The notes: generated by a model not told the origin, from the sequence alone. A stretch of DNA of 64,000 nt from Planctomycetaceae bacterium (GCA_024742875.1 JANSXP010000025.1:22178-86177), one strand, 5' to 3'. Counted from the stretch's first letter, positions 1 to 9,532 are shown. Numbers and translations are program-made.

Positions 1-1
1 A

Positions 2-577
2 GGCGTGACCGTCAATCGCGGGGCCGAAAAAGAAGATCACATCACGCGGATTGGCGACCGCAACATGTTTATGGCCAACAGCCACATCGCGCACAACTGC
101 TGCATTGGCAATGATGTGATCCTGGTCAACGGTGTCCTGCTGGGTGGACACGTCCACGTGCACGATCGGGCCATCATTTCCGGCAACACGGTGGTTCATC
201 ATTTCTCGACCATCGGCCGCCTGAGCTTCGTCAGTGGTGGCTGTCGTGTGCCGCACGACATTCCTCCGTTTATGCTGGCCGCCGGCAGCGATAATCCCAC
301 ACTGAAGACCATCAACATCGTCGGCATGCGTCGGGCGGGGATTTCGGAAGAGTCCATTGACGTGGTCCGCACAGCGTTTCGACTTTACTACCGCAAACGC
401 AAATCCCTCGATGAGGTTCGTGCTCACTTTGACGCCGAACTGAACGGGACCATTCCCTTTGAACTGGCGCAACTGCTGCAGTTCATCGAAGCACAGCGGG
501 CCGGGAAGCTGGGACGCGCCCGGGAAGCGGTTCGCAATCAGCCCCCCCAAACATCAGAAGACAGTCAGGCAGCATGA
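2..577 (+). CDS. lpxA: UDP-N-acetylglucosamine acyltransferase LpxA, C-terminal part (5' end outside window)
   Basis: Cytoplasmic first enzyme of lipid A synthesis, moving an acyl chain from acyl-ACP to UDP-GlcNAc. The visible ~191 residues cover the later coils of the left-handed beta-helix and the C-terminal helical domain. The segment NMFMANSHIAHNC matches the active-site stretch around the catalytic His of LpxA (family knowledge), followed by hexapeptide-like repeats and GSDNPTLKTINIVGMRRAGIS, which is typical of LpxA. The frame is open to the left edge, so the gene is partial; the family is about 260 residues. Its stop overlaps the start of the next gene (ATGA), suggesting translational coupling. 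Confidence in the family is high. Confidence 0.9.
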   Translation, partial: GVTVNRGAEKEDHITRIGDRNMFMANSHIAHNCCIGNDVILVNGVLLGGHVHVHDRAIISGNTVVHHFSTIGRLSFVSGGCRVPHDIPPFMLAAGSDNPTLKTINIVGMRRAGISEESIDVVRTAFRLYYRKRKSLDEVRAHFDAELNGTIPFELAQLLQFIEAQRAGKLGRAREAVRNQPPQTSEDSQAA

Positions 578-1620
578 CCAATCTCCGTATGGCGGTTGTC
601 GGTGTGGGATCACTCGGACAGCACCACGCCAGCAAACTGGCCAATTTTGAAGACGTTGACCTGGTGGCCGTTGTTGACCCCGGCGCCGCCGCCGGACAGG
701 CAGTGGCCGAGCGACTGGACACACAATGGCTGCCCGACACGTCCGGACTGCCGGACAACCTGGATGGCGTGGTCATCGCCACGCCTACCATCTACCACGT
801 TGACGCGGCGCAGCAGTTTCTCAACAGCGGCGTGGCCACGTTCGTGGAAAAGCCGCTGGCAGCGACCGTGGCAGACGCGGAACACCTGCAGACACTGGCC
901 AGCGCGACAGGCACACTGCTGCAGGTCGGCCACATTGAACGCTTCAATCCGGCGTTTGGCGTCGTGGAACAACACTGCCAGTCGCCACTGTACATCAAGT
1001 GTGAGCGCGTCAGTCCTTATTCGTTCCGCTCCACCGACATTGGTGTCGTGCATGACCTGATGATCCACGACATTGATTTGGTTTTGTCCCTGACCGGCAG
1101 CCTGCCGGAATCTGTGGAGGCTTTCGGCGCCGTCGGCATTGGTCCTCACGAAGATATGGTGGTCGCACGGCTAAAGATGCCTGGCGGCACCATTGTTGAC
1201 CTGACGGCCAGTCGGATGTGTCCTGCTGCGGCCCGCACACTGCAGGCATGGACGCCAACCGGATGCATCAACGCCAATCTGCACACACGAACGGTCGAAC
1301 ACTGGAAAGCGACCGGTCAGTTCGCTGACAACCCCGCGCTCGTGCATTCCATCGCTGCCAGCACACCGGATCCACGCACCCTCAAAGACAACGTCTTTGG
1401 CAGCTGGATTCAGGCCGAAACGACAGAGGCGGACGCGTGCGACGCCATGGAACTGGAACTGCGTGATTTCATCAGGGCCATTCGCACAGGATCTGCTCCC
1501 AAAGTTACCGGAGTGGATGCGGTCCAAGCCATGACCGTGGCCGACCAGGTGCTGCAGGCTGTGCGCCTGTGGTCGTACCAGACAGGTTCGATGGCCACCC
1601 AGCGACGTCAGGCCGGATAA
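574..1620 (+). CDS. Gfo/Idh/MocA-family NAD(P)-dependent oxidoreductase
   Basis: 348 residues. The N-terminal Rossmann fold is seen in the glycine-rich AVVGVGSLGQHHA at residues 7-19, and the EKP motif of the family in FVEKPLA near residue 91. The C-terminal half is the usual alpha/beta substrate domain. The start overlaps the lpxA stop by four bases. In Acidithiobacillus a Gfo/Idh enzyme (GnnA) next to lpxA oxidises UDP-GlcNAc at C3 on the way to UDP-GlcNAc3N; the position here suggests a similar role. No GnnB-like aminotransferase is visible downstream, so the substrate is inference. Confidence 0.85.
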   Translation: MTNLRMAVVGVGSLGQHHASKLANFEDVDLVAVVDPGAAAGQAVAERLDTQWLPDTSGLPDNLDGVVIATPTIYHVDAAQQFLNSGVATFVEKPLAATVADAEHLQTLASATGTLLQVGHIERFNPAFGVVEQHCQSPLYIKCERVSPYSFRSTDIGVVHDLMIHDIDLVLSLTGSLPESVEAFGAVGIGPHEDMVVARLKMPGGTIVDLTASRMCPAAARTLQAWTPTGCINANLHTRTVEHWKATGQFADNPALVHSIAASTPDPRTLKDNVFGSWIQAETTEADACDAMELELRDFIRAIRTGSAPKVTGVDAVQAMTVADQVLQAVRLWSYQTGSMATQRRQAG

Positions 1621-1622
1621 CG

Positions 1623-2111
1623 ATGTCTGGTCACACGTCGATCGTCCAATCGCCGCAATGGGTCGCCCACACGCGGCTGCTGCTGGACTCGTGGGATGGC
1701 CTGTTTGACAAACCGCTGATCCCCCGCAGCACTCCCGAAGCGGATGCCGTCACACTGTTCGACGCTCCGTTTGTTGTGGTTGCCCATGGCACACAGGATG
1801 ACCCCATCCTGAACTACGCCAACCAGACAGCCATCACACTGTGGGAACTGCCGCTGGAGCAGTTGCTGCAGATGCCATCGAGAAAGACGGCCGAACCAGT
1901 GCACCGCGATGAACGGGCCGAACTGCTGCGCCGCACGCGGGCAGACGGCTACATTGACGATTATTCGGGCATTCGCATCTCGGCCACCGGCCGACGCTTT
2001 CGAATTCATCAGGCGACCGTCTGGAATCTGACCGACGAGGCTGGCCAACACGCCGGACAGGCGGCCGCGTTCTCGAAATGGACCGACCTGCCGCGCGGAC
2101 TGGACACTTAG
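1623..2111 (+). CDS. MEKHLA domain-containing protein
   Basis: 162 residues from the ATG two bases after the oxidoreductase stop, so probably co-transcribed. It has a PAS-like MEKHLA layout: FDAPFVVVAHGTQDDPILNYANQTAITLWELPLEQLLQMPSRKTAEP, then RADGYIDDYSGIRISATGRRFRIHQATVWNLTD, and a short C-terminus. The domain occurs as a stand-alone protein in bacteria and at the C-terminus of some plant homeodomain proteins; its biochemical role is not established. The link to lipid A genes is positional only. Confidence 0.75.
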   Translation: MSGHTSIVQSPQWVAHTRLLLDSWDGLFDKPLIPRSTPEADAVTLFDAPFVVVAHGTQDDPILNYANQTAITLWELPLEQLLQMPSRKTAEPVHRDERAELLRRTRADGYIDDYSGIRISATGRRFRIHQATVWNLTDEAGQHAGQAAAFSKWTDLPRGLDT

Positions 2112-2291
2112 CCGGGACCGGATCGCTGCAAACGTCGATCAACGGCAACTGACAACTGTCTGACAAACGCGCACTGGACATCCTGTCACGGCGCTGTTGC
2201 AATGAGCGACTGTCAGGCTGCCTGCTGCCTGTTCGCTGTGCGATTAGCACCACTCGCACCCTCCACGTCATCTGCTTTCAGGAAAAATCGC

Positions 2292-3278
2292 ATGTCCTTT
2301 CGCAGCCGTCGACAGTTCTTGCAGGTCACCGGACTTTCGGCCGCCACACTGGCCGCCTCTCGCATTCCCGCTTTCGGGTCCGGTTCTGCTGCGTCTTCTG
2401 ACTCGCTGCCCATGCAGCTGTACAAGAGCCTCTCTGACGAGCAGCGGGAGAAGATCTGTCTGCCGGCCAATCATCGCCAGCGGGGCTTCGTCAGCAACTG
2501 GTGGTACATCCACAAAGACTATCGCATTAACAACACGTTCAATGCCGATCAGCGGGAACTGATCCAGACCATCTTTGATTCCATGCACAATCCCGAGTTT
2601 CGGGAGAAGGTGAATCGGCAGGTGGAAATCGATCAGTACAACGATGAAGACAACGCTCCCGCCGTGGGATTCTTTGGCACGCCGGACGATGACGACTTCG
2701 AGTTTCTATACACAGGTCATCATGTGACTCGGCGGTGCAACGCGCACACGGACATGGGCCAGGGCTTTGGCGGCGGACCGATTTTCTATGGGCACTTTCT
2801 GGACGAGTTCGTCGAAACCTCAGAGCACGTCGGCAATCCATACTGGTACCAGGGAAAGATCTTCAACACGTTTGTGCAGACACTGTCCGCCGAACAGCAG
2901 GCGCAGGGTCTGGCAGGTGTCCGTCCTCGCAGTGAGCGGGGCGAAGCGGTCATCAGTAAGCGGCAGGCCAACTGGCCAGGTCTGGCGTGTGCGGACCTGG
3001 ATGACGCCGGCAAACAGCGTCTGCTGAAAACGATGGGCGACATGCTGGCCATGTTTCGTGCAGACGACGTGACGGCCACCATTGACGAGATGAAACAGCG
3101 AAACCTCGTCGATCAGCTGTACGTCTCGTGGTACGACGGCAAGTACGATGTCGGACAGGACAAGGTGTGGGACACGTTCACAATCGAAGGCCCCGACATG
3201 GTCTGGTACTTCCGAGGCCAGCCGCACATCCACTGTTACTTTCATCTGAAAAAAGGTCGTGAGATCGCGACTGGCTAG
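2292..3278 (+). CDS. DUF3500 family protein, Tat-exported
   Basis: 328 residues starting at the ATG that opens a twin-arginine signal (SRRQFLQVTG, then a hydrophobic ATLAASRIPAFG stretch), so export in folded form is predicted. The mature part has the DUF3500 pattern: a region with NADQRELIQTIFDSM, then GFFGTPDDDDFEFLYTGHHVTRRC, GPIFYGH and, near the C-terminus, DMVWYFRGQPHIHCYFHLK with several His residues that could bind metal. Function is unknown. A longer frame upstream lacks the signal and is disfavoured. Confidence 0.8.
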   Translation: MSFRSRRQFLQVTGLSAATLAASRIPAFGSGSAASSDSLPMQLYKSLSDEQREKICLPANHRQRGFVSNWWYIHKDYRINNTFNADQRELIQTIFDSMHNPEFREKVNRQVEIDQYNDEDNAPAVGFFGTPDDDDFEFLYTGHHVTRRCNAHTDMGQGFGGGPIFYGHFLDEFVETSEHVGNPYWYQGKIFNTFVQTLSAEQQAQGLAGVRPRSERGEAVISKRQANWPGLACADLDDAGKQRLLKTMGDMLAMFRADDVTATIDEMKQRNLVDQLYVSWYDGKYDVGQDKVWDTFTIEGPDMVWYFRGQPHIHCYFHLKKGREIATG

Positions 3279-3603
3279 CCAGAGAACAAACAGAAGCCCC
3301 AACGAAACCGTGGGAAACTAGCGGCATCCGGTCGGTAGTGGGCACGCGCACTTTGGTTTGGGCATCCGTTACCGTTACCGTTGCCGTTGCCGTTTCTGAT
3401 TCTGTTGCTGCCCGCGTTCCCACTCCCTCTCGTTCATTGGTGGTGGTCGATTCGCGATGATCGATTTTTGGCCAACGGTCAACAGAGTCGGATCGCCAGT
3501 GAACGTCTCGGTGGTCCGCGTGACTGTTGCCTGAACAATCATTGATTGTGTGCTGGGGATTGTTCAAGATACGCGGTCCTTCCTTCCTCCCGCGGCCGCG
3601 CCC
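3279..3603. other. Intergenic region with hexanucleotide repeat
   Basis: A gap of about 325 bases between the DUF3500 and PSCyt genes. No convincing gene is present. The notable content is the run of CCGTTR hexamers listed separately. The cytochrome frame can be read back to a GTG at 3550, but the signal peptide argues for the ATG at 3604. Confidence 0.6.
3366..3395. repeat. Tandem hexanucleotide repeat (CCGTTA/CCGTTG, five units)
   Basis: Five consecutive hexamers read CCGTTA, CCGTTA, CCGTTG, CCGTTG, CCGTTT. The A-to-G variants are ordered in pairs. The repeat is intergenic, about 210 bases before the next start codon. Such tracts can change length by slippage. Confidence 0.85.
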
Positions 3604-6600
3604 ATGACATACACCACCTTCCGACTGCCTGCCGTTGTTTTCGTCTTCGTCGTCTGTCTGATGCAGACACAGGCCATCGCGGCGGACGAGCCCACAGTGG
3701 CGCAACAGGCTGCGGCGCAACGGGCGCCCACCTCAGAGCAGCTGGACTTTGTCCGGCAAAAAGTCATCCCACTGCTGGAAGCTCGCTGCTATGAGTGTCA
3801 TCAGTCTGCCGAAGACCCCAAGGGGGGGCTGCTGCTGAGCAGCCGAAAGGCGATGCTAAAAGGGGGTGACAGTGGGGCGGCGATCGTCCCCGGACGGCCG
3901 GAGGAGAGTCTGCTGATCGAGGCGGTCCGCTACGAAGGCTTCGAAATGCCTCCGCGGTCGCGAATGCCCAGCGAAGAAGTGGCGATCTTTGAGCAGTGGA
4001 TCGCCGACGGCGCCCACTGGCCCGCCGAACTCGATGCCGATGGCCCTGCCACGAGCGAGTTTCCCCTGCAGGCGCGTCGGTCGGCCCACTGGGCCTGGCA
4101 GAATGTTGAGAATCCGGACCCGCCAGAGGTACAGGATCCCTCCTGGCCACGCACCTCTGCCGATCGTTTTGTTCAGGCGCAGCTGGAAGCCAGCGAGCTG
4201 AAGCCAGCCGACGATGCGGACCGCTACACGCTCATTCGGCGATTGTATTTCGACCTGACCGGACTTCCGCCCCGCGTGGAACAGGTGCAGGCTTTCGTTA
4301 ACGATCCCCGCAGCGACGATGAGGTCATCGCCGAGGTGGCGGATCGTCTGCTGGCGTCGCCGCGTTTTGGCGAACGCTGGGGACGACACTGGCTGGATCT
4401 GGTTCGCTACGCGGAAACTCTGGGGCACGAGTTTGACTATCCGCTGCCCAACGCGTGGCGATACCGTGACTATGTCATTCGCGCGTTCAATGAGGACGTG
4501 CCTTACGACCAGTTTGTGACAGAGCACATTGCCGGCGATCTGCTGCCGGCGCCGCGACAGCACCCCACCGAAGGATTCAATGAATCGCTCATTGCCACCG
4601 GGTTCTGGTTTCTGTGTGAAGACAAACACGCTCCCGTGGATGTGAAAGGGGAGGAAGCGGCCAAAGTCGACAATCAGATCGACGTCTTCTCCAGGGCCTT
4701 CCTGGGGATGACGGTCGCCTGTGCCCGCTGCCACGACCACAAGTTTGATGCCATTTCCACGGCCGACTATTACGCCCTGTCGGGTTTCCTGCAGAGTTCC
4801 CGCCGGCAGACTGCCTGGCTGGACACCAATCGCGGCGTGGAAAACCGGTTGAAACAAATCGACCCGCACCGCACGGCCGCCCTCACCGCGCTGCGGTCCC
4901 ATATTCGCTCGGATCAGGTGCGAACAGACATCCGCCGGTACATCGACCAGGCGCGGGAACTGCAAAGAACCGGCAAGACCTTCCCCCTCTCAACAGAAGA
5001 TGCGGAACGCCTGGACGATTACGATCTGGCCGTGCTGCAAAACTGGTATGAGAAACTGACCAGCGACGATTCCGCACCGCTCAGCAACCACCTGTCGGCA
5101 CTGCGTCTGGCAACCTCCAGTCAGCAGGATTTCGGTAAACGCGTCACCGGGTGGCAGCGGTCCGTCAAAGCGCCGCGTCCACAGGAATCGGAATCCACAC
5201 TTCTGGCCCGCTTTGACAACGGCGTTCCGGAAGGCTGGTTTACCACCGGACCGGCGTTTTCGCTTCCGGTCACCACAGATGACATCGAACTGCGAGACGG
5301 ATCTCCCAATACGAACTCGGGGCAGGGACTCAGTTCGGCCAGTCGATCGCGCGAAACCAAAGGCATGCTCAGCAGTCCCACGTTTGAGCTGAATCACCCG
5401 GAAATCCTCGTTCGCGTGCGCGGCGAGGGCAGCAAAGTGAGACTCGTGATTGATGGTTACATCATGTACGAATACAACGCGCTGCTGTTTCACGGATTCA
5501 AGTCGGCCATCGACACCAAAGGCCAATGGCAGTGGATTCGTCTCGGCGGTGACGTCCATCGCTATCAGGGCCACAGAGCACATCTGGAATTTCTTGACGA
5601 AGGGGCAGGCTGGTTTGCCGTTGATGAAGTCCGTTTCGCCCATCGCCGGGGCAGCCCGCCTCCCGGTGATCGTCCGACAGACATCAACCTCCGGCTGGCG
5701 GACACAGATTTCGGCAGCGACATCACTCCGGAAGGCGTGATCGACGCCTGGATGCTGGGGCTGGAAGAAGCGCCAGACGCATTCCTTCCGCAATTGATGG
5801 AATACGGACTGGTTCCTGAACTGAACGCCAACACCGCCTGGGTGGCGGCGCGCAAGACATGGCAGGAACTGGCGGCCGGCCTGCCACCACAAACCCCCAT
5901 CATTGCCCTGACTGAAGGCACACCGGAAGACGAATTCGTGTTCATTCGCGGCAACCATAAAAACCGCGGCCCCGTGGCGCCACGCAACATCCTGACGGCT
6001 CTGCAGAACCCGGACGCGGCGGCCTTCCAGGGCAGCGGACGCCTGCAACTGACGGAACAGTTGTTTGCCGAATCCAACCCACTGCCAGCCCGCGTGGCCG
6101 TCAATCGCATCTGGCATCACTTGTTTGGTCGCGGCATTGTGGAATCCACGGACAACTTTGGTGCGCTGGGAAAAACGCCGACGCACCCGCTGCTGCTGGA
6201 TCACCTGGCCACGCAGTTTCGCAAAGACGGCTGGTCGGTCAAACGCATGATTCGTTCGCTGGTGCTGTCGCGTACTTATCGCATGAGCGGTCAGCGCACC
6301 GCACAGGCCGATGCGAAGGACCCCACCAACCGACTCTTCCATCGAGCGGCCGTGCGGCGTCTCACCGGAGAAGCAGTTCGCGATGCGGTGCTGAAGGTCT
6401 CCGGTCGACTCGACTCCACGATGTACGGCGCACCGGTCCCCGTCAAACTGACACGCTTTATGCAGGGACGCGGTCGTCCCCGAACGGACGGGCCACTGGA
6501 CGGCAACGGTCGTCGCAGCATTTACATTGCGGTCAATCGCAATTTTCTGTCTCCGTTCATGCTGGCCTTCGATGTGCCAGCGCCCGTGTCGACGACTGGC

Positions 6601-6888
6601 AGACGAACGGTCTCCAACGTGCCCGCACAGGCGCTGATCATGCTCAACAATGAGTTTATCAATCAGCAGGCGCGCCGCTGGGCAGAGCAACTGCTGCAGC
6701 ACACCAGCCCTCAAAAACCGCAGGATGTTGCCTCACGCGCGTGGTTTGAACTGCTGGGCCGACCAGCGAACGATGAGGAACTCGCTTTGCTGACCCAGTA
6801 TCTGGGCGACCAGCCGGTGACGACTGAAGCACTGACAGAAGTCTGCCACGTGCTGCTGAACTCCAAAGAGTTCCTCTTCCTGCGGTAG
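3604..6888 (+). CDS. Planctomycete cytochrome-type protein (PSCyt1-DUF1549-DUF1553)
   Basis: 1094 residues. The ATG at 3604 begins a signal peptide (TTFRLPAVVFVFVVCLMQTQAIA). Next comes a PSCyt1-like domain with a single haem motif CYECH near residue 62 and the usual GGDSGAAIVPGRPEES/EMPP context. DUF1549 follows (DRYTLIRRLYFDLTGLPP, RFGERWGRHWLDLVRYAE) with a second haem motif CARCHDHKFDAI. A beta-rich insert of about 200 residues with laminin-G-like character precedes DUF1553 (NPLPARVAVNRIWHHLFGRGIV, TPTHPLLLDHLA, LSRTYRMSG). Family members are periplasmic and very common in planctomycetes; the reaction is unknown. It is not next to a DUF1501 partner, unlike the second copy in this window. 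Confidence 0.88.
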   Translation: MTYTTFRLPAVVFVFVVCLMQTQAIAADEPTVAQQAAAQRAPTSEQLDFVRQKVIPLLEARCYECHQSAEDPKGGLLLSSRKAMLKGGDSGAAIVPGRPEESLLIEAVRYEGFEMPPRSRMPSEEVAIFEQWIADGAHWPAELDADGPATSEFPLQARRSAHWAWQNVENPDPPEVQDPSWPRTSADRFVQAQLEASELKPADDADRYTLIRRLYFDLTGLPPRVEQVQAFVNDPRSDDEVIAEVADRLLASPRFGERWGRHWLDLVRYAETLGHEFDYPLPNAWRYRDYVIRAFNEDVPYDQFVTEHIAGDLLPAPRQHPTEGFNESLIATGFWFLCEDKHAPVDVKGEEAAKVDNQIDVFSRAFLGMTVACARCHDHKFDAISTADYYALSGFLQSSRRQTAWLDTNRGVENRLKQIDPHRTAALTALRSHIRSDQVRTDIRRYIDQARELQRTGKTFPLSTEDAERLDDYDLAVLQNWYEKLTSDDSAPLSNHLSALRLATSSQQDFGKRVTGWQRSVKAPRPQESESTLLARFDNGVPEGWFTTGPAFSLPVTTDDIELRDGSPNTNSGQGLSSASRSRETKGMLSSPTFELNHPEILVRVRGEGSKVRLVIDGYIMYEYNALLFHGFKSAIDTKGQWQWIRLGGDVHRYQGHRAHLEFLDEGAGWFAVDEVRFAHRRGSPPPGDRPTDINLRLADTDFGSDITPEGVIDAWMLGLEEAPDAFLPQLMEYGLVPELNANTAWVAARKTWQELAAGLPPQTPIIALTEGTPEDEFVFIRGNHKNRGPVAPRNILTALQNPDAAAFQGSGRLQLTEQLFAESNPLPARVAVNRIWHHLFGRGIVESTDNFGALGKTPTHPLLLDHLATQFRKDGWSVKRMIRSLVLSRTYRMSGQRTAQADAKDPTNRLFHRAAVRRLTGEAVRDAVLKVSGRLDSTMYGAPVPVKLTRFMQGRGRPRTDGPLDGNGRRSIYIAVNRNFLSPFMLAFDVPAPVSTTGRRTVSNVPAQALIMLNNEFINQQARRWAEQLLQHTSPQKPQDVASRAWFELLGRPANDEELALLTQYLGDQPVTTEALTEVCHVLLNSKEFLFLR

Positions 6889-6920
6889 CCCTCGCCCCAC
6901 TTTTTTGTGCAGGATGTTCT

Positions 6921-7487
6921 ATGTCTCGTGATGATGACTATGCCCTCGTTCAGGAGTACACCAAATCTGTCAGTCTGCAGCGGCACATGCTGGCAGTCGA
7001 GGCGGCCATGCGGGCCTACGCCGAACACTTTGGCGAAGACGTGGAAAAGTGGGGGCGTGTGGGTCTGCTGCACGATTTCGACTATGAACGCTGGCCTGAC
7101 CCTCCGGATCACCCCCTGAAGGGTTCAGAAATCCTGAAAGAACGCGGCTACCCCGAGGATGTGATTTACGCCATCAAATCCCATGCGGACTACCTGGAAG
7201 ACTGTCCGCGCGTCTCTCCGATGGACAAAACCCTGTATGCGTGCGACGAATTGTGTGGCTTCATCACGGCCTGTGCGATGGTTCGCCCCGGAAGACTCGA
7301 AGGTCTGAAGGCCAAAAGTGTCCGCAAGAAGCTCAAGCAGGCCTCTTTTGCCGCCGCCGTTAACCGACAGGACATTACGTCTGGAGCCGAAGATTTGGGT
7401 GTGGACCTCAACGAGCACATCGATTTCTGCATCACGGCGATGCAGGGAATCGCGGCCGCACTGGACCTGCTGCCCCCTGACGCTTAG
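6921..7487 (+). CDS. HD-domain metal-dependent phosphohydrolase
   Basis: 188 residues. The motif LLHDFDYERWPD gives the HD pair, preceded by a conserved His in SLQRHMLAVEAAM and followed by IKSHADYLEDCPR. This matches small HD-superfamily proteins (often labelled HDIG) that bind metal and act on phosphate esters. It starts 32 bases after the cytochrome-type gene on the same strand. Substrate is unknown. Confidence 0.8.
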   Translation: MSRDDDYALVQEYTKSVSLQRHMLAVEAAMRAYAEHFGEDVEKWGRVGLLHDFDYERWPDPPDHPLKGSEILKERGYPEDVIYAIKSHADYLEDCPRVSPMDKTLYACDELCGFITACAMVRPGRLEGLKAKSVRKKLKQASFAAAVNRQDITSGAEDLGVDLNEHIDFCITAMQGIAAALDLLPPDA

Positions 7488-7633
7488 CGTCGGCCAGAGA
7501 CGGGAATCGCACTGGACCTGAGGAAACCGAGTCGTTTTCCGGCCTTTCTGATGGTCGGGACCGTTTTTTTGGTCATCCAACGCCTGAGAAAAGCTGAGGA
7601 AATACCGGCAAACAGCCGATTAGCACGTGCAAC

Positions 7634-7648
7634 CGAGACTCAATCTCA
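7634..7648. promoter_or_regulatory. Candidate Fur-type operator 1 (7-1-7 inverted repeat)
   Basis: The 15-mer CGAGACTCAATCTCA is a near-perfect 7-1-7 inverted repeat, 83 bases before the DUF1559 start at 7732. The same word occurs before the BFD gene (8875) and, with changes, before the 13857 operon (14000). The assignment to Fur is inferred from geometry and from the iron-related target at 8906. Confidence 0.55.
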
Positions 7649-7731
7649 ATAAAACACCCCAACAGCCAGCCATTGCATCCGCATAGCCAGCCAGAAATCT
7701 CCCCGTGAATTTCCCCCAAGGCCTGTGCTCA

Positions 7732-8742
7732 ATGCGCGCTCTGCAATCTCGCCGCCCTCGCGGCTTCACCCTGATCGAACTGCTTGTCGTTATCGCGATC
7801 ATCGCCATTCTGATCGCGCTGCTGCTGCCGGCCGTCCAGCAGGCCCGTGAGGCAGCCCGGCGGACCCAGTGCAAGAACAACCTGAAGCAAATCGGGCTGG
7901 CACTGCACAACTATCTGGACGTCTACACCTACTTCCCGCCGTCATTCGTATCCGACATCAGCACATTTGACACGCCTGGCGGCGAATGGTCCGTCCACGC
8001 GCGCATCCTGCCCTATCTGGAGCAGGCCAACCTTTATAGCCAGGCCGACCTGAGCTTTGCCTACGGCGACCCGATTAATGACGGCATTGCCACCCAGCGT
8101 GTGGCCGCCTACCTTTGCCCCAGCGAAATCAACGACAAACAGCGGCTCAGCGGCGGAGTGGCCGTCCACTACCCGCTCTCCTACGGCTACAACGGAGGCA
8201 CCTGGTCTGTCTGGGACAACGCCTCACGCCGCGGTGGTGATGGCGCATTCTTCCCCAACGCCAAACTGGGGACTCAGCACTTCACAGACGGCACCAGCAA
8301 CACGCTCGGATTCGCCGAAGTCAAAGCCTACACGGGCTACAACCGAGACGGGGACACGGGCTCCGCCACGATCCCCTGGACCGGGGCGGAAGTCACTGAC
8401 CTGGTCGCAGCAGGCGGCAGTAACAAATCCAACAGTGGCCACACGGAATGGGTGGACGGACGCGTGCACCAGTCGGGCATGACCACCACACTGCCGCCCA
8501 ACTCCGTTGTCATTGTTCCGACTCAGGAACGACCGGGAGTGGGCGACTACACGTCCTGCCGGGAAGACAAATCGTGCAGTGGCCCCACTTATGCGGCAAT
8601 CACAGCCCGCAGCTACCACACAGGAATCGTGCAGGTTGTGCTGATGGATGGTTCAACCCATTCCATCAGCAACAATATTGACCTGGGCGTTTATCGCAAC
8701 CTGGGTGCGCGTGATGACGGCAACGTCATTGGCGAATTCTAG
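7732..8742 (+). CDS. DUF1559 domain protein with type IV pilin-like N-terminus
   Basis: 336 residues. The N-terminus [35 protein letters not shown] is the prepilin cleavage/methylation signal plus hydrophobic helix, immediately followed by the [15 protein letters not shown] block that starts DUF1559. The C-terminus has the H/DG box ([15 protein letters not shown]) and the DGNVIGEF tail typical of the planctomycete family. A pseudopilin-like envelope role is likely but unproven. The ATG at 7732 is preferred over an upstream GTG because it puts the signal at the very N-terminus. A Fur-like box lies upstream. Confidence 0.88.
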   Translation: MRALQSRRPRGFTLIELLVVIAIIAILIALLLPAVQQAREAARRTQCKNNLKQIGLALHNYLDVYTYFPPSFVSDISTFDTPGGEWSVHARILPYLEQANLYSQADLSFAYGDPINDGIATQRVAAYLCPSEINDKQRLSGGVAVHYPLSYGYNGGTWSVWDNASRRGGDGAFFPNAKLGTQHFTDGTSNTLGFAEVKAYTGYNRDGDTGSATIPWTGAEVTDLVAAGGSNKSNSGHTEWVDGRVHQSGMTTTLPPNSVVIVPTQERPGVGDYTSCREDKSCSGPTYAAITARSYHTGIVQVVLMDGSTHSISNNIDLGVYRNLGARDDGNVIGEF

Positions 8743-8874
8743 GAACGCCACCGCTCGGCTGTTCTCGGTACCAGGAGGCCGAAACAGCCCAGCAAGCCGG
8801 CGTGAACAACCTGAGAAACTCGCGGAGATTCTGGCAGAGGCCGTTGACACCGCTCCGGACAACAGTGACGATAG

Positions 8875-8889
8875 TGAGACTCAATCTCA
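8875..8889. promoter_or_regulatory. Candidate Fur-type operator 2 upstream of BFD gene
   Basis: TGAGACTCAATCTCA lies just before the ribosome binding site (GGGAG at 8893) of the BFD ferredoxin gene, so a bound repressor would block transcription or initiation. BFD genes are classic iron-starvation genes, which is why Fur is the suggested regulator. Confidence 0.6.
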
Positions 8890-8905
8890 GCCGGGAGTCA
8901 TGACC

Positions 8906-9124
8906 ATGACTACAATTGCTCAGGACAAAACAGTCTGTCGCTGCCTGAATGTTGCTGAATCGACCATCCAGGACGCCGCCAGCTTTGGCGGCTGCGAGTC
9001 TCTGTGCGACGTCAAACAGTCAACCGGAGCAGGCACTGGATGCATGAGTTGCCACGCCCGCATCAAGACCATGCTGCGAGAGTACGCCGAGAAACGTGCA
9101 CTTGAGCGTGCCGACACTGTCTGA
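8906..9124 (+). CDS. bfd: BFD-like [2Fe-2S] ferredoxin (bacterioferritin-associated)
   Basis: 72 residues. Cysteines lie in the BFD pattern: CRC near the N-terminus, then GTGCMSC about 30 residues later, giving the C-X-C...C-X2-C cluster ligands. Bfd reduces the haem of bacterioferritin to release stored iron. Two in-frame ATGs exist (8900 and 8906); 8906 has better spacing from GGGAG. A longer open frame upstream overlaps the candidate operator and has no family similarity. The bacterioferritin gene lies convergently 0.4 kb away, which supports the role. Confidence 0.85.
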   Translation: MTTIAQDKTVCRCLNVAESTIQDAASFGGCESLCDVKQSTGAGTGCMSCHARIKTMLREYAEKRALERADTV

Positions 9125-9532
9125 CGGCAATGTCGCCGTGGGAGCAATTCACAGACGAGCGGCTGCTGGGGAAACGCGCCTCAGACCTGCCTGTCCTTTC
9201 GACGTGCGGCAGCCGAACGGGTAAATCACAGCTGTCATCGCTGTGCAAACCGCTTGCGGGCAGGCCCCGCAGCGCAAACGGATGCCGGCAGACCGACGCC
9301 TCTAATCTTGGACGATGCTTCCACAGCTGAGTGCGTTGATGCGCTTTTCCAGCACAGATTGGCATCGCGCCGCTGGCCCTGAATCGAGCATTTCGCGGGT
9401 CTCAGAACCATGCTCGCAGTCTGCATCCCCAGCGGCAAAATCGATGGTGTCGCAGACGGCTTACCGGCCGTCTGCTGACAACTTTCCTGAGGTCACCGTG
9501 GAAATCGCGAAGAGGATTTCGACGGGCAGGGT
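9125..9532. other. Gap between convergent bfd and bfr genes
   Basis: About 408 bases with no supported gene. A short plus-strand frame (9130-9330) has no recognisable features. A hairpin with an 8-bp stem at 9452-9475 is the only structure noticed. Confidence 0.5.
9452..9475. repeat. Inverted repeat between convergent genes
   Basis: GCAGACGG and CCGTCTGC form a perfect 8-bp stem with an 8-base loop. There is no clear T-tract on either strand, so this is only a possible terminator for bfd or bfr. Confidence 0.4.

Noticed and set aside
4990..6714. 574-codon open frame antisense to the PSCyt/DUF1553 gene
   Set aside because: It mirrors a well-supported gene in high-GC DNA, and its protein lacks any domain; such frames arise from codon bias.
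7550..7572. T-rich tract after the HD-domain gene as a terminator
   Set aside because: The adjacent GGTC/GACC pairing leaves too short a loop for a convincing stem.
9130..9330. 66-codon frame after bfd
   Set aside because: No similarity or ribosome site; left as intergenic.
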